A stretch of DNA of 64,000 nucleotides from Verrucomicrobium spinosum DSM 4136 = JCM 18804 (GTDB lineage Bacteria; Verrucomicrobiota; Verrucomicrobiia; Verrucomicrobiales; Verrucomicrobiaceae): positions 248,001 through 312,000 of the forward strand of contig NZ_ABIZ01000001.1 of NCBI RefSeq assembly GCF_000172155.1. The letters are read 5' to 3'. The number at the start of each line of letters is the position of its first letter. The stretch's first letter is position 1. The position numbers and the translations under genes were made by a program. This document shows positions 39,475 to 48,141 of this stretch, one piece after another. The notes under the pieces were generated by a model that was given only the letters and a program-made list of their open reading frames with translations, ran no database searches and was not told where the DNA came from.

Positions 39475-40508
39475 GGATTGCCATCGTCAACGACATGGCC
39501 ATGGCGGTGGAGGCCGTCTCCCGCGTGCTCACCAAGTCTGGGGAGCACCAGGTGGCATGGATTGCCCGGGATGGAGCGGAGGGCGTGCGCCGCTGTGGGG
39601 AGGACCGTCCCGACCTCATCCTCATGGATATCTTCATGCCTGTGATGGATGGCGTGGAAGCCACCCGGCAGATTATGGTGCAGTCGCCATGTCCCATCCT
39701 CATCGTCACCGCCAGTGTAGAGAGCCACACGTCCAAGGTGTTCGAGGCGCTCGGGGCCGGGGCCCTGGATGTGGTGACCACCCCGGTGCTCGGGCCGGAT
39801 GGCCGGGGGGACGGTGGACCTGCCCTGCTGGCGAAGATCGGCGTGCTTAGTCGTCTCATTACCGGTCGTGCTCCCAAGGCCCATGCCGCCCCGCCCCCAG
39901 AGACGCCAGCGCTGGCTCTGGCGCAGAACCGGCTGGTGGTCATTGGAGCCTCTGCGGGTGGTCCCGCCGCCCTGGCGGAAGTGCTGGGAAACCTCCCCCA
40001 GGACTTTGCCGCCTCCCTCATCATTGTGCAGCATGTGGATGCCCAGTTCTCCGGCCTCATGGCCAAGTGGCTGCATGGGCAGGCCCGCATCCCTGTGCGT
40101 CTGGCGGAGGATGGCGACCGCCCGGAGCCCGGCGTGGCCCTCCTGGCAGGCACGAACGATCACCTGGTCTTCGACGGGCCCCGTCTGCTCTGCTACCATT
40201 CTGAGCCGCGCAACTGCTCCTACCGCCCCTCCGTGGACGTGTTCTTCGAAAGCGTGGTCCGCCACTGGAAAGGCGAGATCGCGGCCGTCCTGCTCACCGG
40301 CATGGGCCGGGACGGGGCCAAGGGGCTGAAAGCCCTGCGGGACCGCGGAGCATTCACCATTGCGCAGGATCAGGCCAGCTGCATTGTCTATGGCATGCCC
40401 AAGGCGGCAGTGGCGCTGAATGCCGCGGTGGAGGTTCTCCCTCTGAGCCAGATCGGCCCCCGCCTGACCCGCCATTTCCCGCACGTCAAAACTCCCTCCC
40501 CCGCCTGA
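39471..40508 (+). CDS. wspF: CheB-type protein-glutamate methylesterase, WspF-like
   Basis: 345 residues from a GTG overlapping the previous stop by four bases. The receiver is at the N-terminus (IVNDMAMAVEAV, phospho-acceptor in LILMDIFMPVMDG), then a linker and the methylesterase with Ser in IGASAGGP, His in IIVQHVDAQF and Asp in LTGMGRDGAKG. It removes methyl groups from the receptor to reset signalling. In Pseudomonas, loss of WspF locks the pathway on. Confidence 0.94.
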   Translation: MRIAIVNDMAMAVEAVSRVLTKSGEHQVAWIARDGAEGVRRCGEDRPDLILMDIFMPVMDGVEATRQIMVQSPCPILIVTASVESHTSKVFEALGAGALDVVTTPVLGPDGRGDGGPALLAKIGVLSRLITGRAPKAHAAPPPETPALALAQNRLVVIGASAGGPAALAEVLGNLPQDFAASLIIVQHVDAQFSGLMAKWLHGQARIPVRLAEDGDRPEPGVALLAGTNDHLVFDGPRLLCYHSEPRNCSYRPSVDVFFESVVRHWKGEIAAVLLTGMGRDGAKGLKALRDRGAFTIAQDQASCIVYGMPKAAVALNAAVEVLPLSQIGPRLTRHFPHVKTPSPA

Positions 40509-40933
40509 TGAGTACTGAAGCTTCCCCACCAGAGAACTCTGATACGCCCCCCCCCACCGGCACCATCACCGTGCTGTTGGTGGACGACCAGCGCATCATC
40601 GGGGAGGTGGTGCGTCGCATGTTTCTGGACCAGCCGGACATTCGCTTCCACTACTGCGCAGATGGCACCCAGGCCGTGGCCCGGGTTCAGGACATTAATC
40701 CTGATGTCATTCTCCAGGACCTCGTCCTGCCGGAGATCGATGGCGTCGAACTCGTCCGTCAGTACCGCGCCCAGGAGTGCTCCCGCACCACCCCGGTGAT
40801 CGTCCTCTCCGCCGCCGAAGACGCAGCCACCCGCACCCGGGCCACCGAAGCCGGGGCCAACGAATTCATGGTCAAGCCTCCGCCCAAGGCCGCTCTCATC
40901 GAGCGCATCCGTGCCCTGCTGGGGTCCGCGTGA
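40508..40933 (+). CDS. Single-domain receiver, WspR-like but without GGDEF
   Basis: 141 residues; start overlaps the wspF stop. Receiver features: acidic patch LVDDQRIIGEVVRR, phospho-acceptor D71 in VILQDLVLPEIDG and K123 in FMVKPPP. The sequence is closest in style to the WspR receiver (LLVDDQ, IGE-VRR, VILQDLV), and it stands where wspR stands. The protein ends at LLGSA right after the receiver, and the following ~100 bases code for no GGDEF remnant. It therefore cannot make c-di-GMP itself; output must go through another partner. Confidence 0.9.
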   Translation: MSTEASPPENSDTPPPTGTITVLLVDDQRIIGEVVRRMFLDQPDIRFHYCADGTQAVARVQDINPDVILQDLVLPEIDGVELVRQYRAQECSRTTPVIVLSAAEDAATRTRATEAGANEFMVKPPPKAALIERIRALLGSA

Positions 40934-41040
40934 GGGAGGAAGGTGGTAGTTTCGGGCAGCCGGAATTTATCTGACGAGAAGCCGCGTCTCTTCAGGCGTC
41001 ATCCGGCCCGTTCGTTGCGGCGAGCTGAAACCATTTCCCT

Positions 41041-41069
41041 TTGACAAAACAGACAGGTCTGTCTATGAT
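41041..41069 (+). promoter_or_regulatory. Sigma-70-type promoter with operator in its spacer (tetR promoter)
   Basis: TTGACA (41041-41046), 17-bp spacer, TATGAT (41064-41069). The palindrome AGACAG-GT-CTGTCT (41051-41064) fills the spacer and touches the -10, so a bound repressor would block polymerase. Expected transcription start is about 41075-41077, at or beside the ATG at 41076, so the message is probably leaderless. Confidence 0.85.
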
Positions 41070-41075
41070 TTTGGC

Positions 41076-41639
41076 ATGTCAGATGCCCGCAACCAGATCC
41101 TCAGCACCGCCGCCATGCTGTTTGCGGGTCGCGGGTATGAGCTGGTGGGCATCAATGAGATCATTGAGAAGTCCGGCGTGGCCAAGGCGACGTTCTATGC
41201 ACACTTCAAGAGCAAGGAGAAGCTGTGTCTGGAGTGGCTGAAGGCTGATGCCGCAGAAACAGCGGCAGCGCACGAGAAGCTCCTGGCGGATCCCCGGCCC
41301 CCCGTGGAGAAGGTGGTGAAGAAGTTCGATGGACTGCGCCGGTATGTAAAGAGCTCCGACTTCCGAGGCTGTCCGTTCTCGATCACGGCATCGATGCTGG
41401 AAACATCCAGCGAGGTCCGGGAAACCATCCGTCTGCACAAGGCAGGCAACCGGGAGTTCTGGCAGCGCCTGGCGGCGCAGGTCAGAGGCGGCGCTTCGGC
41501 AGAATCGCGTCTGCTCGGTGACACGTTGTTTCTGCTCTACAGCGGGGCGGTGATGGAGTCCCAGAATGCCCGCAGCACCTGGCCGGCGGAATCTGCCAGG
41601 ACGGCTGCGCTGGCCTTGTGCGAAGGGCTTCCGGCATGA
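41076..41639 (+). CDS. TetR-family repressor
   Basis: 187 residues. The N-terminal helix-turn-helix is clear (ILSTAAMLFAGRGYELVGIN then SGVAKATFYAHFKSKEKL). The C-terminal ligand domain resembles the TetR_C subgroup of regulators near detoxification genes. The next internal Met would cut the first helix, which supports the ATG at 41076 despite no leader for a ribosome site. Two matching palindromes, in its own promoter and in front of trxA, point to autoregulation and control of the genes that follow. The inducer is unknown. Confidence 0.92.
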   Translation: MSDARNQILSTAAMLFAGRGYELVGINEIIEKSGVAKATFYAHFKSKEKLCLEWLKADAAETAAAHEKLLADPRPPVEKVVKKFDGLRRYVKSSDFRGCPFSITASMLETSSEVRETIRLHKAGNREFWQRLAAQVRGGASAESRLLGDTLFLLYSGAVMESQNARSTWPAESARTAALALCEGLPA

Positions 41640-41668
41640 GCAAAAAGAGTTTTTTCATTGAACATAAA

Positions 41669-41686
41669 ACAGACAGACCTGTCTGT
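41669..41686 (+). promoter_or_regulatory. Second TetR operator, upstream of trxA
   Basis: A perfect 18-bp palindrome ACAGACAG-AC-CTGTCTGT, the same core as in the tetR promoter (one arm there has a single mismatch), preceded in both by AAA. It lies 49 bases before the trxA ATG. A -35-like TTGAAC at 41658 is visible, but the -10 is not clear. Confidence 0.85.
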
Positions 41687-41734
41687 ACGTATTAAGCCCT
41701 CAAGATCAATCTCAACTGCGAAAGCACCAAAAGC

Positions 41735-42055
41735 ATGAAAGCCATTGAACTCAGTTCCCAATCCTTTGACCGCACGCTTGCCTCCACCTCCCAGCCGGTG
41801 CTGGTGGACTTCCACGCTGAGTGGTGTGGACCTTGCCGCATGATGAGCCCGGTCATCGAGCAGGTGGCGGGTGAACAACAGGGCAGAGCGGTGGTGGCCA
41901 AGGTGAATGTGGATGACGCTCCTGACCTGGCACAACGCTACGGCATCAGCAGCATCCCTACGCTGATCGTCTTCAAGGACGCGCAGCCCGTGGCCACGGT
42001 CCGCGGCGCGCAGTCCAAGTCGGCGATCGAATCCCTGATCGCCCGCGGTGCCTAA
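41735..42055 (+). CDS. trxA: Thioredoxin
   Basis: 106 residues, standard size. Active-site W30-C31-G-P-C34 in FHAEWCGPCRMM and the cis-proline loop GISSIPTLIVF are present. A cytosolic disulfide reductase. First gene behind the second TetR operator, so probably an inducible thioredoxin serving this cluster rather than the housekeeping copy. Confidence 0.96.
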   Translation: MKAIELSSQSFDRTLASTSQPVLVDFHAEWCGPCRMMSPVIEQVAGEQQGRAVVAKVNVDDAPDLAQRYGISSIPTLIVFKDAQPVATVRGAQSKSAIESLIARGA

Positions 42056-42082
42056 ACTACCCATCCCACCGTATCAGTCCCC

Positions 42083-42526
42083 ATGAAAGCACCTGATCTC
42101 ACGCAAGCCCCGCCGCGCAGCCCGCGAGTTCGCCTGGGTGGATACACCATCCTCCCGCGCATCCTCGACAAAGCCCGTGCGGCGATTGCGGGCACTCTTG
42201 GGGAGTACCGCTACGGCAACCCCACGGACTGGCACTTCTACCGCTTCACGGGCATCGATCCCGATGCCCTGCTCGAGAGGGTGAAGGCTGGCGGCGGGGA
42301 CTGGGCGATCCTCCAATGGGTGCAGGAAACGGCACCCATCAAACGGAGCCCGTTCGAAATCGCCCAGTGGGCGGCCTGGACGGAAACCTTTGCCTACCAT
42401 GGCGCAGAACGCCGTGACTGGTTCACTGCCGAGATCCGGCGGCTGAATCCGGAGCGGGATGACATTGCCACCGTGTTCGACCGCCTCGATCTAGACGACT
42501 ATGTGGCCTTCGGCGGCGAGGCCTGA
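42083..42526 (+). CDS. DUF5069 protein
   Basis: 147 residues, soluble, no signal peptide. The opening (DLTQAPPRSPRVRLGGYTILPRILDKARA) is typical of DUF5069, a family of unknown function common in Verrucomicrobia. It lies 27 bases behind trxA and is presumably in the same TetR-controlled transcript. Confidence 0.8.
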   Translation: MKAPDLTQAPPRSPRVRLGGYTILPRILDKARAAIAGTLGEYRYGNPTDWHFYRFTGIDPDALLERVKAGGGDWAILQWVQETAPIKRSPFEIAQWAAWTETFAYHGAERRDWFTAEIRRLNPERDDIATVFDRLDLDDYVAFGGEA

Positions 42527-42553
42527 TCTGAAACTCTCACCTGTATCCCTGCC

Positions 42554-43162
42554 ATGGCTGAACGATATCGTGAAATGGTCAGCACTCCCGCCGTGCTGGA
42601 GGCGCAGCAGCATTACTTTGGCAAGGCCCGGGTGCCTGCCCCTGCCGGCCAGGATGATCGCCTGACCCGTGAGGAGGCGGTGTTCATTACCACCCGGGAC
42701 AGCTTCTACATGGCCAGTGTGACTGAGACTGGCTGGCCGTACCTGCAACATCGCGGGGGTCCTCCAGGATTTCTGAAGGTTCTGTCTCCCTCAGAGCTGG
42801 CCTTTGCGGACTTCCGCGGAAACCGGCAGATGCTCAGCACCGGCAATGTCTCGGTGAACGACCGGGTGAGCCTGTTCCTGATGGACTACCCCAACAAAGA
42901 GCGTCTCAAGATCATGGGCCACGCCCGGGTGCTGGACGCCCGCGAGCATCCGGATCTGGTGGAAAAGGTGGCCCCACCCGGCACGGCCGCCATCACGGAG
43001 CGCGTGTTCGTCATTCAGGTTGTTTCCTTTGACTGGAACTGTCCGCAGTACATCACCCCGCGCTATACGGCTGAGGAGGTGGAGGCGGCAGTTGCGCCGA
43101 TGAGAGCCCGCCTCGCTGAACTTGAAGCCCAGCTCGCAAGTCAACCAAAAGTAAAATCATGA
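42554..43162 (+). CDS. Pyridoxamine-phosphate-oxidase-like flavin-fold protein
   Basis: 202 residues. The split-barrel flavin-binding fold shows in [31 protein letters not shown] and [29 protein letters not shown]. Members bind FMN or F420 and reduce or oxidise small molecules. It overlaps the next gene by ATGA, so the two are coupled. Confidence 0.88.
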   Translation: MAERYREMVSTPAVLEAQQHYFGKARVPAPAGQDDRLTREEAVFITTRDSFYMASVTETGWPYLQHRGGPPGFLKVLSPSELAFADFRGNRQMLSTGNVSVNDRVSLFLMDYPNKERLKIMGHARVLDAREHPDLVEKVAPPGTAAITERVFVIQVVSFDWNCPQYITPRYTAEEVEAAVAPMRARLAELEAQLASQPKVKS

Positions 43163-43569
43163 ATCCAAGACCTCCCCTCCCTCCCTTCACCGAAGAGTCT
43201 GCCCGGGCCAAAGTCCAGGCCGCCGAAGACGCCTGGAACAGTCGTGACCCGGAGCGAGTCTCCCTGGCCTACACGGAGGACACCGAGTGGCGCAACCGTG
43301 CCGAGTTTGTCAACGGCCGGGCGGCGGTGGTGGAGTTCCTCCGCCGCAAATGGGCCCGGGAGCTGGACTACCGGCTGAAGAAGACCCTCTGGGCCTTCAC
43401 CGGGAACCGCATCGCCGTGCGCTTTGAGTATGAGTGGCACGACGACAGTGGCCAGTGGTACCGCAGCCACGGCAACGAGAACTGGGAGTTTGATGAACTG
43501 GGGTATATGAAATATCGATACGCGAGCATCAATGACCAGCCCATTGCGGAGGCGGAGCGGAGGCTTTGA
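43159..43569 (+). CDS. NTF2-like protein (DUF1348)
   Basis: 136 residues. A cone-shaped NTF2/SnoaL-type fold with the DUF1348 signatures [22 protein letters not shown] and [15 protein letters not shown]. Small enzymes or binding proteins; the reaction is unknown. Start overlaps the preceding stop by four bases. Confidence 0.88.
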   Translation: MNPRPPLPPFTEESARAKVQAAEDAWNSRDPERVSLAYTEDTEWRNRAEFVNGRAAVVEFLRRKWARELDYRLKKTLWAFTGNRIAVRFEYEWHDDSGQWYRSHGNENWEFDELGYMKYRYASINDQPIAEAERRL

Positions 43570-43787
43570 GGTCGGCGCGTCGGTCGGGGGTGGACGGCTG
43601 CTGTGCATCCGGAAGAACTGCCTTTCAGACGCGAACACTGCACTCTCTCATCCAAAAGGAGGAGGCGCTTCCCATCCGTCTGGCGGGCAGTAAATCCCCC
43701 CGCCCGGGCGATAGCGGACGAGGCAGTCGTGGAGCAAACTAGACGCGGTAAACTGAGGTCCCACCTCCCCGGGAAGGGAATGACAAA

Positions 43788-44075
43788 ATGACTGTGAGCA
43801 CCACCGACAAAAGCCTGCTGACTGCGGACAACTGCACGGTGAATTTTATCACCTTGGCGGGAGGGCGTGATGCCGCATCCTGGCTGTCGAGGGCGTTTCC
43901 TGAAACTCCGGTGATCTCGCGTGCCCGCACCCATCCCCGGGACTGTCCCAGGTTTCAAACGGCGCTCCCGTTTGTGCTGGAGCGGCAACGTGACTGTTGC
44001 AACGATCCCCACGGCGATGCGGTGAGGTCTCTCTTGGCCAATCAGGAGAGGCGGCTGCCTGTCCCCCGTATCTGA
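43788..44075 (+). pseudogene. Remnant resembling the start of an isochorismatase-family hydrolase
   Basis: The first ~20 residues (TTDKSLLTADNCTVNFI) look like the N-terminus of YcaC-type isochorismatase-family hydrolases, which continue with the catalytic Asp and D-QPQM. Here the sequence instead turns at once into an Arg/Pro-rich stretch that matches nothing. Most of the ~190-residue enzyme is absent, so I read it as a deletion remnant. The rest of 43570-44149 holds no supported gene. Confidence 0.4.
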
Positions 44076-44149
44076 TTTCTGACTCCATTTCCAGAACACT
44101 CCTTCAATCGAGCGAACAAAACCATCAACGATCAATCCATCCATCCACC

Positions 44150-44974
44150 ATGAGCAAGTTCATCACCAAAGACGGCACGGAAATCTACTACAAGGACTGG
44201 GGCAAAGGGCCGGTCATCACCTTCAGTCACGGCTGGCCGCTCAGTTCTGACGCGTGGGAGGCGCAGATGTTTTTCCTCGCATCCCATGGATTTCGCTGTA
44301 TCGCGCACGACCGCCGCGGGCATGGACGTTCCAGCCAGCCTTGGGATGGCAATCACATGGACCAGTATGCTGACGATGTGGCGGAGCTGTTTGAGCTGCT
44401 GGACCTGAGAGACGTGGTGATGATCGGTCACTCTACAGGCGGCGGGGAAGTGGCCCGCTACATCGGCCGCCATGGCACGGCACGGGTTTCCAAGGCTGTG
44501 CTCATGGGAGCGGTGCCACCGATCATGCTCAAGACAGAGGCCAGTCCCGGCGGTCTGCCCATGGAGGTGTTTGACGGCTTCCGCCAAGCCTATCTGGCTG
44601 ACCGGGCGCAGTTCTTCCTGGACGTGGCCAGCGGTCCCTTCTTCGGCTTCAACCGTCCGGGGGCCAAGGTTTCGCAGGGCCTGATCCAGTCCTGGTGGGC
44701 GCAGGGGATGATGTCCGGGCACAAGAACGCGTATGACTGCATCAAGGCTTTCTCCGAGACGGATTTCACAGAAGATCTGAAGCGGTTCGATGTGCCTACT
44801 CTCATCGTCCACGGGGATGACGACCAGATTGTCCCCATCGGTGCCTCCGCTCATGAGGCGGTGAAACTCATCCCAAACGCCGAACTCAAGATCTATCCCG
44901 GCGGCACCCACAGCCTGGGAGACACCAGCAAGGATCGGCTCAACGCCGACCTGCTCGCCTTTGCGCAGAGCTGA
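44150..44974 (+). CDS. Alpha/beta hydrolase, non-heme haloperoxidase type
   Basis: The frame is open from 43997; the ATG at 44150 fits the family (274 residues, [18 protein letters not shown]). Catalytic Ser lies in IGHSTGGGE, Asp in [10 protein letters not shown] and His in GGTHSLGD. The oxyanion region [11 protein letters not shown] is typical. Related enzymes have esterase or perhydrolase activity. No signal peptide. Confidence 0.92.
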   Translation: MSKFITKDGTEIYYKDWGKGPVITFSHGWPLSSDAWEAQMFFLASHGFRCIAHDRRGHGRSSQPWDGNHMDQYADDVAELFELLDLRDVVMIGHSTGGGEVARYIGRHGTARVSKAVLMGAVPPIMLKTEASPGGLPMEVFDGFRQAYLADRAQFFLDVASGPFFGFNRPGAKVSQGLIQSWWAQGMMSGHKNAYDCIKAFSETDFTEDLKRFDVPTLIVHGDDDQIVPIGASAHEAVKLIPNAELKIYPGGTHSLGDTSKDRLNADLLAFAQS

Positions 44975-45018
44975 GATCGCTCTCCGCCCGGAACTTTCTT
45001 TCATCCGATTACCATCTC

Positions 45019-45771
45019 ATGCCCACTTCATCCAAGCTGTCTGGCAGGACTGCCATCGTCACCGGAGCCTCCAAAGGCATCGGTGCCTCCATAGCCAGGC
45101 ACCTCGCCGCAGAAGGCGCGTCCGTCATCGTCAACTACTCGTCCAGCAAGGAGGCTGCGGATCAGGTGGTGGCAGAGATCATCGCCGAAGGCGGCAAAGC
45201 CGCAGCCGTGCACGCCAACATGTCCAAGCAAGCTGACATCGAGCGGCTCTTTGCCGAGACCAAGGAGCTCTACGGCCAGCTCGACATCCTGGTGAACAAC
45301 GCTGGGGTGTACGACTTTGCGCCGCTTGAGCAGATCACTGAGGAGCACTTCCACAAGATGTTTAACCTCAACGTGCTCGGGCTCATCCTCGCCATGCAGG
45401 AGTCGCTCAAGTACTTTGGCGGGGATGGAGGCACCATCGTGAATGTGAGCTCGGTGGTGGCGACCTATTCCCCGCCCAACTCCGGCGTGTACAACGCCAC
45501 GAAGTCTGCTGTGGATGGCCTGACTCGCACGTTCTCCAAGGAGCTGGCTCCCAAAAAGATCCGGGTGAACTCGATCAATCCGGGGCCCATTGAAACGGAA
45601 GGCGTGCATGCCCAGGGGCTGACTGACAAGTTCCGGGAAATGGGGGCGGCGCTGCCCTTGGGGCGTGTGGGCCAGCCTGCGGACATCGCCACCGGCGTGG
45701 TGTTCCTCGCTTCCGACGACTCGTCCTGGATGACGGGAGAGACTCTCTACATCACGGGCGGTCTGCGGTGA
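45019..45771 (+). CDS. Short-chain dehydrogenase/reductase
   Basis: 250 residues. Cofactor motif TGASKGIGA, structural NNAG, and catalytic Ser in VNVSS with YNATKSAVDG (Tyr, Lys). It resembles classical 3-oxoacyl-reductase/glucose-dehydrogenase SDRs; the substrate cannot be assigned. The 44-base gap from the hydrolase suggests a shared transcript. Confidence 0.92.
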   Translation: MPTSSKLSGRTAIVTGASKGIGASIARHLAAEGASVIVNYSSSKEAADQVVAEIIAEGGKAAAVHANMSKQADIERLFAETKELYGQLDILVNNAGVYDFAPLEQITEEHFHKMFNLNVLGLILAMQESLKYFGGDGGTIVNVSSVVATYSPPNSGVYNATKSAVDGLTRTFSKELAPKKIRVNSINPGPIETEGVHAQGLTDKFREMGAALPLGRVGQPADIATGVVFLASDDSSWMTGETLYITGGLR

Positions 45772-45822
45772 GTTCAGGAGTCAACGCAATCTCTTTCAAC
45801 ATCAAGCAGAAAGGGCAATGAC

Positions 45823-46317
45823 ATGGGACTTACCACATTGGGAATCATTCACACCGCCATCAGTCTGGTGGCGGTCTTTGCCGGGATCTTCGCCTTCATC
45901 AGGGACCGGCAGATCATCACCGGCAATACGGTGGGCCAGATTTACCTCTGGTGTACCGTTCTCACCTGCCTCACAGGATTTGGCATCTTCCAACATGGCG
46001 GCTTTGGGGCTCCTCATGCACTCGGCATCATCACCCTGGTGGTGCTGCTGATTGCCTGGGGCGCTGGCACCCGCGGCTGGTTTGGCAAGTCCGGCAAGCT
46101 GGTGGAAGTGGTGAGCTACTCCGTCACCTTTTTTTTCCACATGATCCCGGCCATTACAGAGACCACGACGCGTCTGCCTGCGGGCAATCCGCTGGTAAAG
46201 GATCGTGAGGGGCCGGAGCTGCAAGCCGCGGCAGGCGTGTGCCTGGTGCTGCTCTTGATCGGTGTCGTTTTACAGGTCCGGCGTTTGCGACGCAGGACCC
46301 TCCCTGGCGTGCGCTGA
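45823..46317 (+). CDS. Four-span membrane protein of unknown function
   Basis: 164 residues with about four hydrophobic helices (about 5-25, 40-60, 65-83 and 140-157). A conserved-looking FFFHMIPAITETTTRLPAGNP stretch sits between helices 3 and 4, with His in the membrane plane. A basic tail (RRLRRRTLPGVR) is probably cytoplasmic. Last gene of the run behind the TetR operator. Confidence 0.75.
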   Translation: MGLTTLGIIHTAISLVAVFAGIFAFIRDRQIITGNTVGQIYLWCTVLTCLTGFGIFQHGGFGAPHALGIITLVVLLIAWGAGTRGWFGKSGKLVEVVSYSVTFFFHMIPAITETTTRLPAGNPLVKDREGPELQAAAGVCLVLLLIGVVLQVRRLRRRTLPGVR

Positions 46318-46324
46318 CCTTTCT

Positions 46325-46346
46325 CGGGCAGGCTCAGGCCTGCCCG
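46325..46346. terminator. Hairpin between convergent genes
   Basis: A perfect 9-bp stem CGGGCAGGC/GCCTGCCCG with a TCAG loop, just after the membrane protein stop and overlapping the last codons of the convergent MFS gene. It could end both transcripts. No T-tract on either side. Confidence 0.5.
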
Positions 46347-47605
46347 CTTCGCATTGGGGTGGTGACAGCGCTCTTGGCGGGATTCAATACTGCGGGGTGG
46401 GAGTGACTCAGCGAGGCTGCATACCCCGAGGGGGACAGTTTGGCTGTCAGTCCTGCCACCACGGCGATGCAACCCAGATGCACCAGCCAGCCTGCGGTGA
46501 AGCCGTCTGTAGAGTCGTGCAGCACGGCAGCCAGCCATGGAGCAATGGCGGCGAGAAAAAACCCGCCTCCTTGCATGACGGCACTGAGGGCAGCGGCGTG
46601 TGCGGGACGGTGGTCATGGTCCAGAGCCACCACCATAAAGAGGGCGAAGAATCCGCCCAATCCTGCGCCGCCGACTGCGGCCCAGAGCTTGGGGGAGAGG
46701 TCAGGCCATGCTGCCAGGCCGGTGAAAGCAACAGCCTGCAAGGCCAGTGAAAGCCAAAGCCAGGTGCGGCGGTCGAGGTTGCGACGCGCAAGAGTGGGTA
46801 GCAACAGGGCGGCCGCTGCTTGGGAAAGGGTCATCACGGCCACCAGACTGCCGCTGCCCGTCGCACTCCAGCCATGGGTCTGGTAGAACGGGGCGAGCCA
46901 GGCCACCAGGGACGAGTAGCCGCCGTTCACCAGACCAAAGCAAAGCATGAGCAGCCAGGCGCGCGGACAACGCAGGAGAGGCGCAAGAGGAACCAAGCGG
47001 GTCCTTGCGCAGATATCAGAAGCCGGCAGGGCAATCCATGCCAGCCCCAAGGCCAGCAAACAGGGCAGTCCCAAGACGGCGAGGGCGAGGCGCCAGTCTC
47101 CCAGAGCGTGTGCCAGCAAAGGCGAAAGCTGTGCACCCAAGGCACCGCCACCCATCATGGCAGCAGAGTAGAGGCCCATCACCGGGGCCAGCCAGAGGGG
47201 CATTTGCGACTTGATCACAGCGGGGAAAACCGCCTGCACCACGGCCACACCCAGCCCGCACAGGGCGGCGGTGCCAATGAGGGTGAGCCCACTGTGAGCC
47301 TCAAAGCGCAAAAGAGAACCCAGCCCAAGCATGGCGAGAGCGATCAGGATGGCGCGCCGCGAGCCAAGCTTGCGGGCCACCCAGGGTGAGGCAAAAGCGC
47401 CGGCCCCCATGAGGGCCACTGGCAGAAAGGTGAGCCAGGCCATGCCCTGTTGGGAAAGGCCTGTGCTGCGCTGGATGTCCGCGGCCAGCGGGCCGGCGGC
47501 GGTGAGGAAGGAGCGCAGATTTACACCCGTCAACACCACCGTGGCCAGCAGCAGAAACGTGCGGGCCGGGCGGGTGGTCAAAGTTGTTTCCGCGTGAGGG
47601 CGCAT
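46334..47605 (-). CDS. MFS transporter, CynX/NimT type
   Basis: 423 residues from the ATG at 47605, which shares one base with the stop of the deaminase gene. About twelve hydrophobic helices; the opening (TVVLTGVNLRSFLTAAGPLAADIQRSTGLS) matches the CynX/NimT branch, which moves small anions or nitroimidazoles. Coupling to a deaminase suggests a nitrogenous-base or related substrate, but that is inference. Confidence 0.85.
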   Translation of the reverse strand: MRPHAETTLTTRPARTFLLLATVVLTGVNLRSFLTAAGPLAADIQRSTGLSQQGMAWLTFLPVALMGAGAFASPWVARKLGSRRAILIALAMLGLGSLLRFEAHSGLTLIGTAALCGLGVAVVQAVFPAVIKSQMPLWLAPVMGLYSAAMMGGGALGAQLSPLLAHALGDWRLALAVLGLPCLLALGLAWIALPASDICARTRLVPLAPLLRCPRAWLLMLCFGLVNGGYSSLVAWLAPFYQTHGWSATGSGSLVAVMTLSQAAAALLLPTLARRNLDRRTWLWLSLALQAVAFTGLAAWPDLSPKLWAAVGGAGLGGFFALFMVVALDHDHRPAHAAALSAVMQGGGFFLAAIAPWLAAVLHDSTDGFTAGWLVHLGCIAVVAGLTAKLSPSGYAASLSHSHPAVLNPAKSAVTTPMRSGQA

Positions 47606-48114
47606 CACGGGGAGGTGGTGATCTGGATGCCCCGGGCAGTGGCCCATGCCTCGTAGGGATGGTGCCCCGTCAATTCTGTAGGGAAGTGCACCAGGCGGAG
47701 ATGGCGCAGGCTGGTCGGCAGGCCCAGCTCCTCATAGAGGCAGGTGGTGGAGAGTCCATAGGGCTCCGCCTCCGGGTTGGTGAAGGCGTAGAACACATCC
47801 GTGACACCTGCCATCCGCATGGCGGCCAGGCACATGGGGCAGGGGTGACCGCTGGCATAGAGGGTGCAGCTCTCCAGCAGCGGAGACTGTAGCACCTGGC
47901 TGGCGGCGCGCACCGCCAGCATTTCTGCATGCGCGGTCGGGTCGTTGGAGAGGTGTGTTTCATTGACCCCCCGGGAGATGACCCGCCCGTACTTCACCAC
48001 CACGGCACCAAACGGCCGGCCACCCTCAGAGATGTTGGCCACAGCCAGATCAATCGCTTCCTGGAGAAAGGCGGCCGGTGCGACAGAGGTGGGGGTGACA
48101 AAAGTCGTCGTCAT
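47605..48114 (-). CDS. Nucleoside/guanine deaminase-like protein
   Basis: The ATG at 48114 is preferred over a TTG at 48126, giving 169 residues. The zinc deaminase motifs are complete: HAE in DPTAHAEMLAV (His ligand and catalytic Glu) and PCPMC in GHPCPMCLAAM. The layout fits guanine-deaminase or general nucleoside-deaminase members more than tRNA deaminase TadA, but the substrate is not certain. Translationally coupled to the MFS transporter. Confidence 0.88.
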   Translation of the reverse strand: MTTTFVTPTSVAPAAFLQEAIDLAVANISEGGRPFGAVVVKYGRVISRGVNETHLSNDPTAHAEMLAVRAASQVLQSPLLESCTLYASGHPCPMCLAAMRMAGVTDVFYAFTNPEAEPYGLSTTCLYEELGLPTSLRHLRLVHFPTELTGHHPYEAWATARGIQITTSP

Positions 48115-48141
48115 GATTTTGAGCAAGGCGCAGCGATGACC

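Noticed and set aside
41642-41655. A5-GAG-T6 as a terminator of tetR
   Set aside because: The stem is only A-T pairs and too weak; it lies immediately before the trxA operator.
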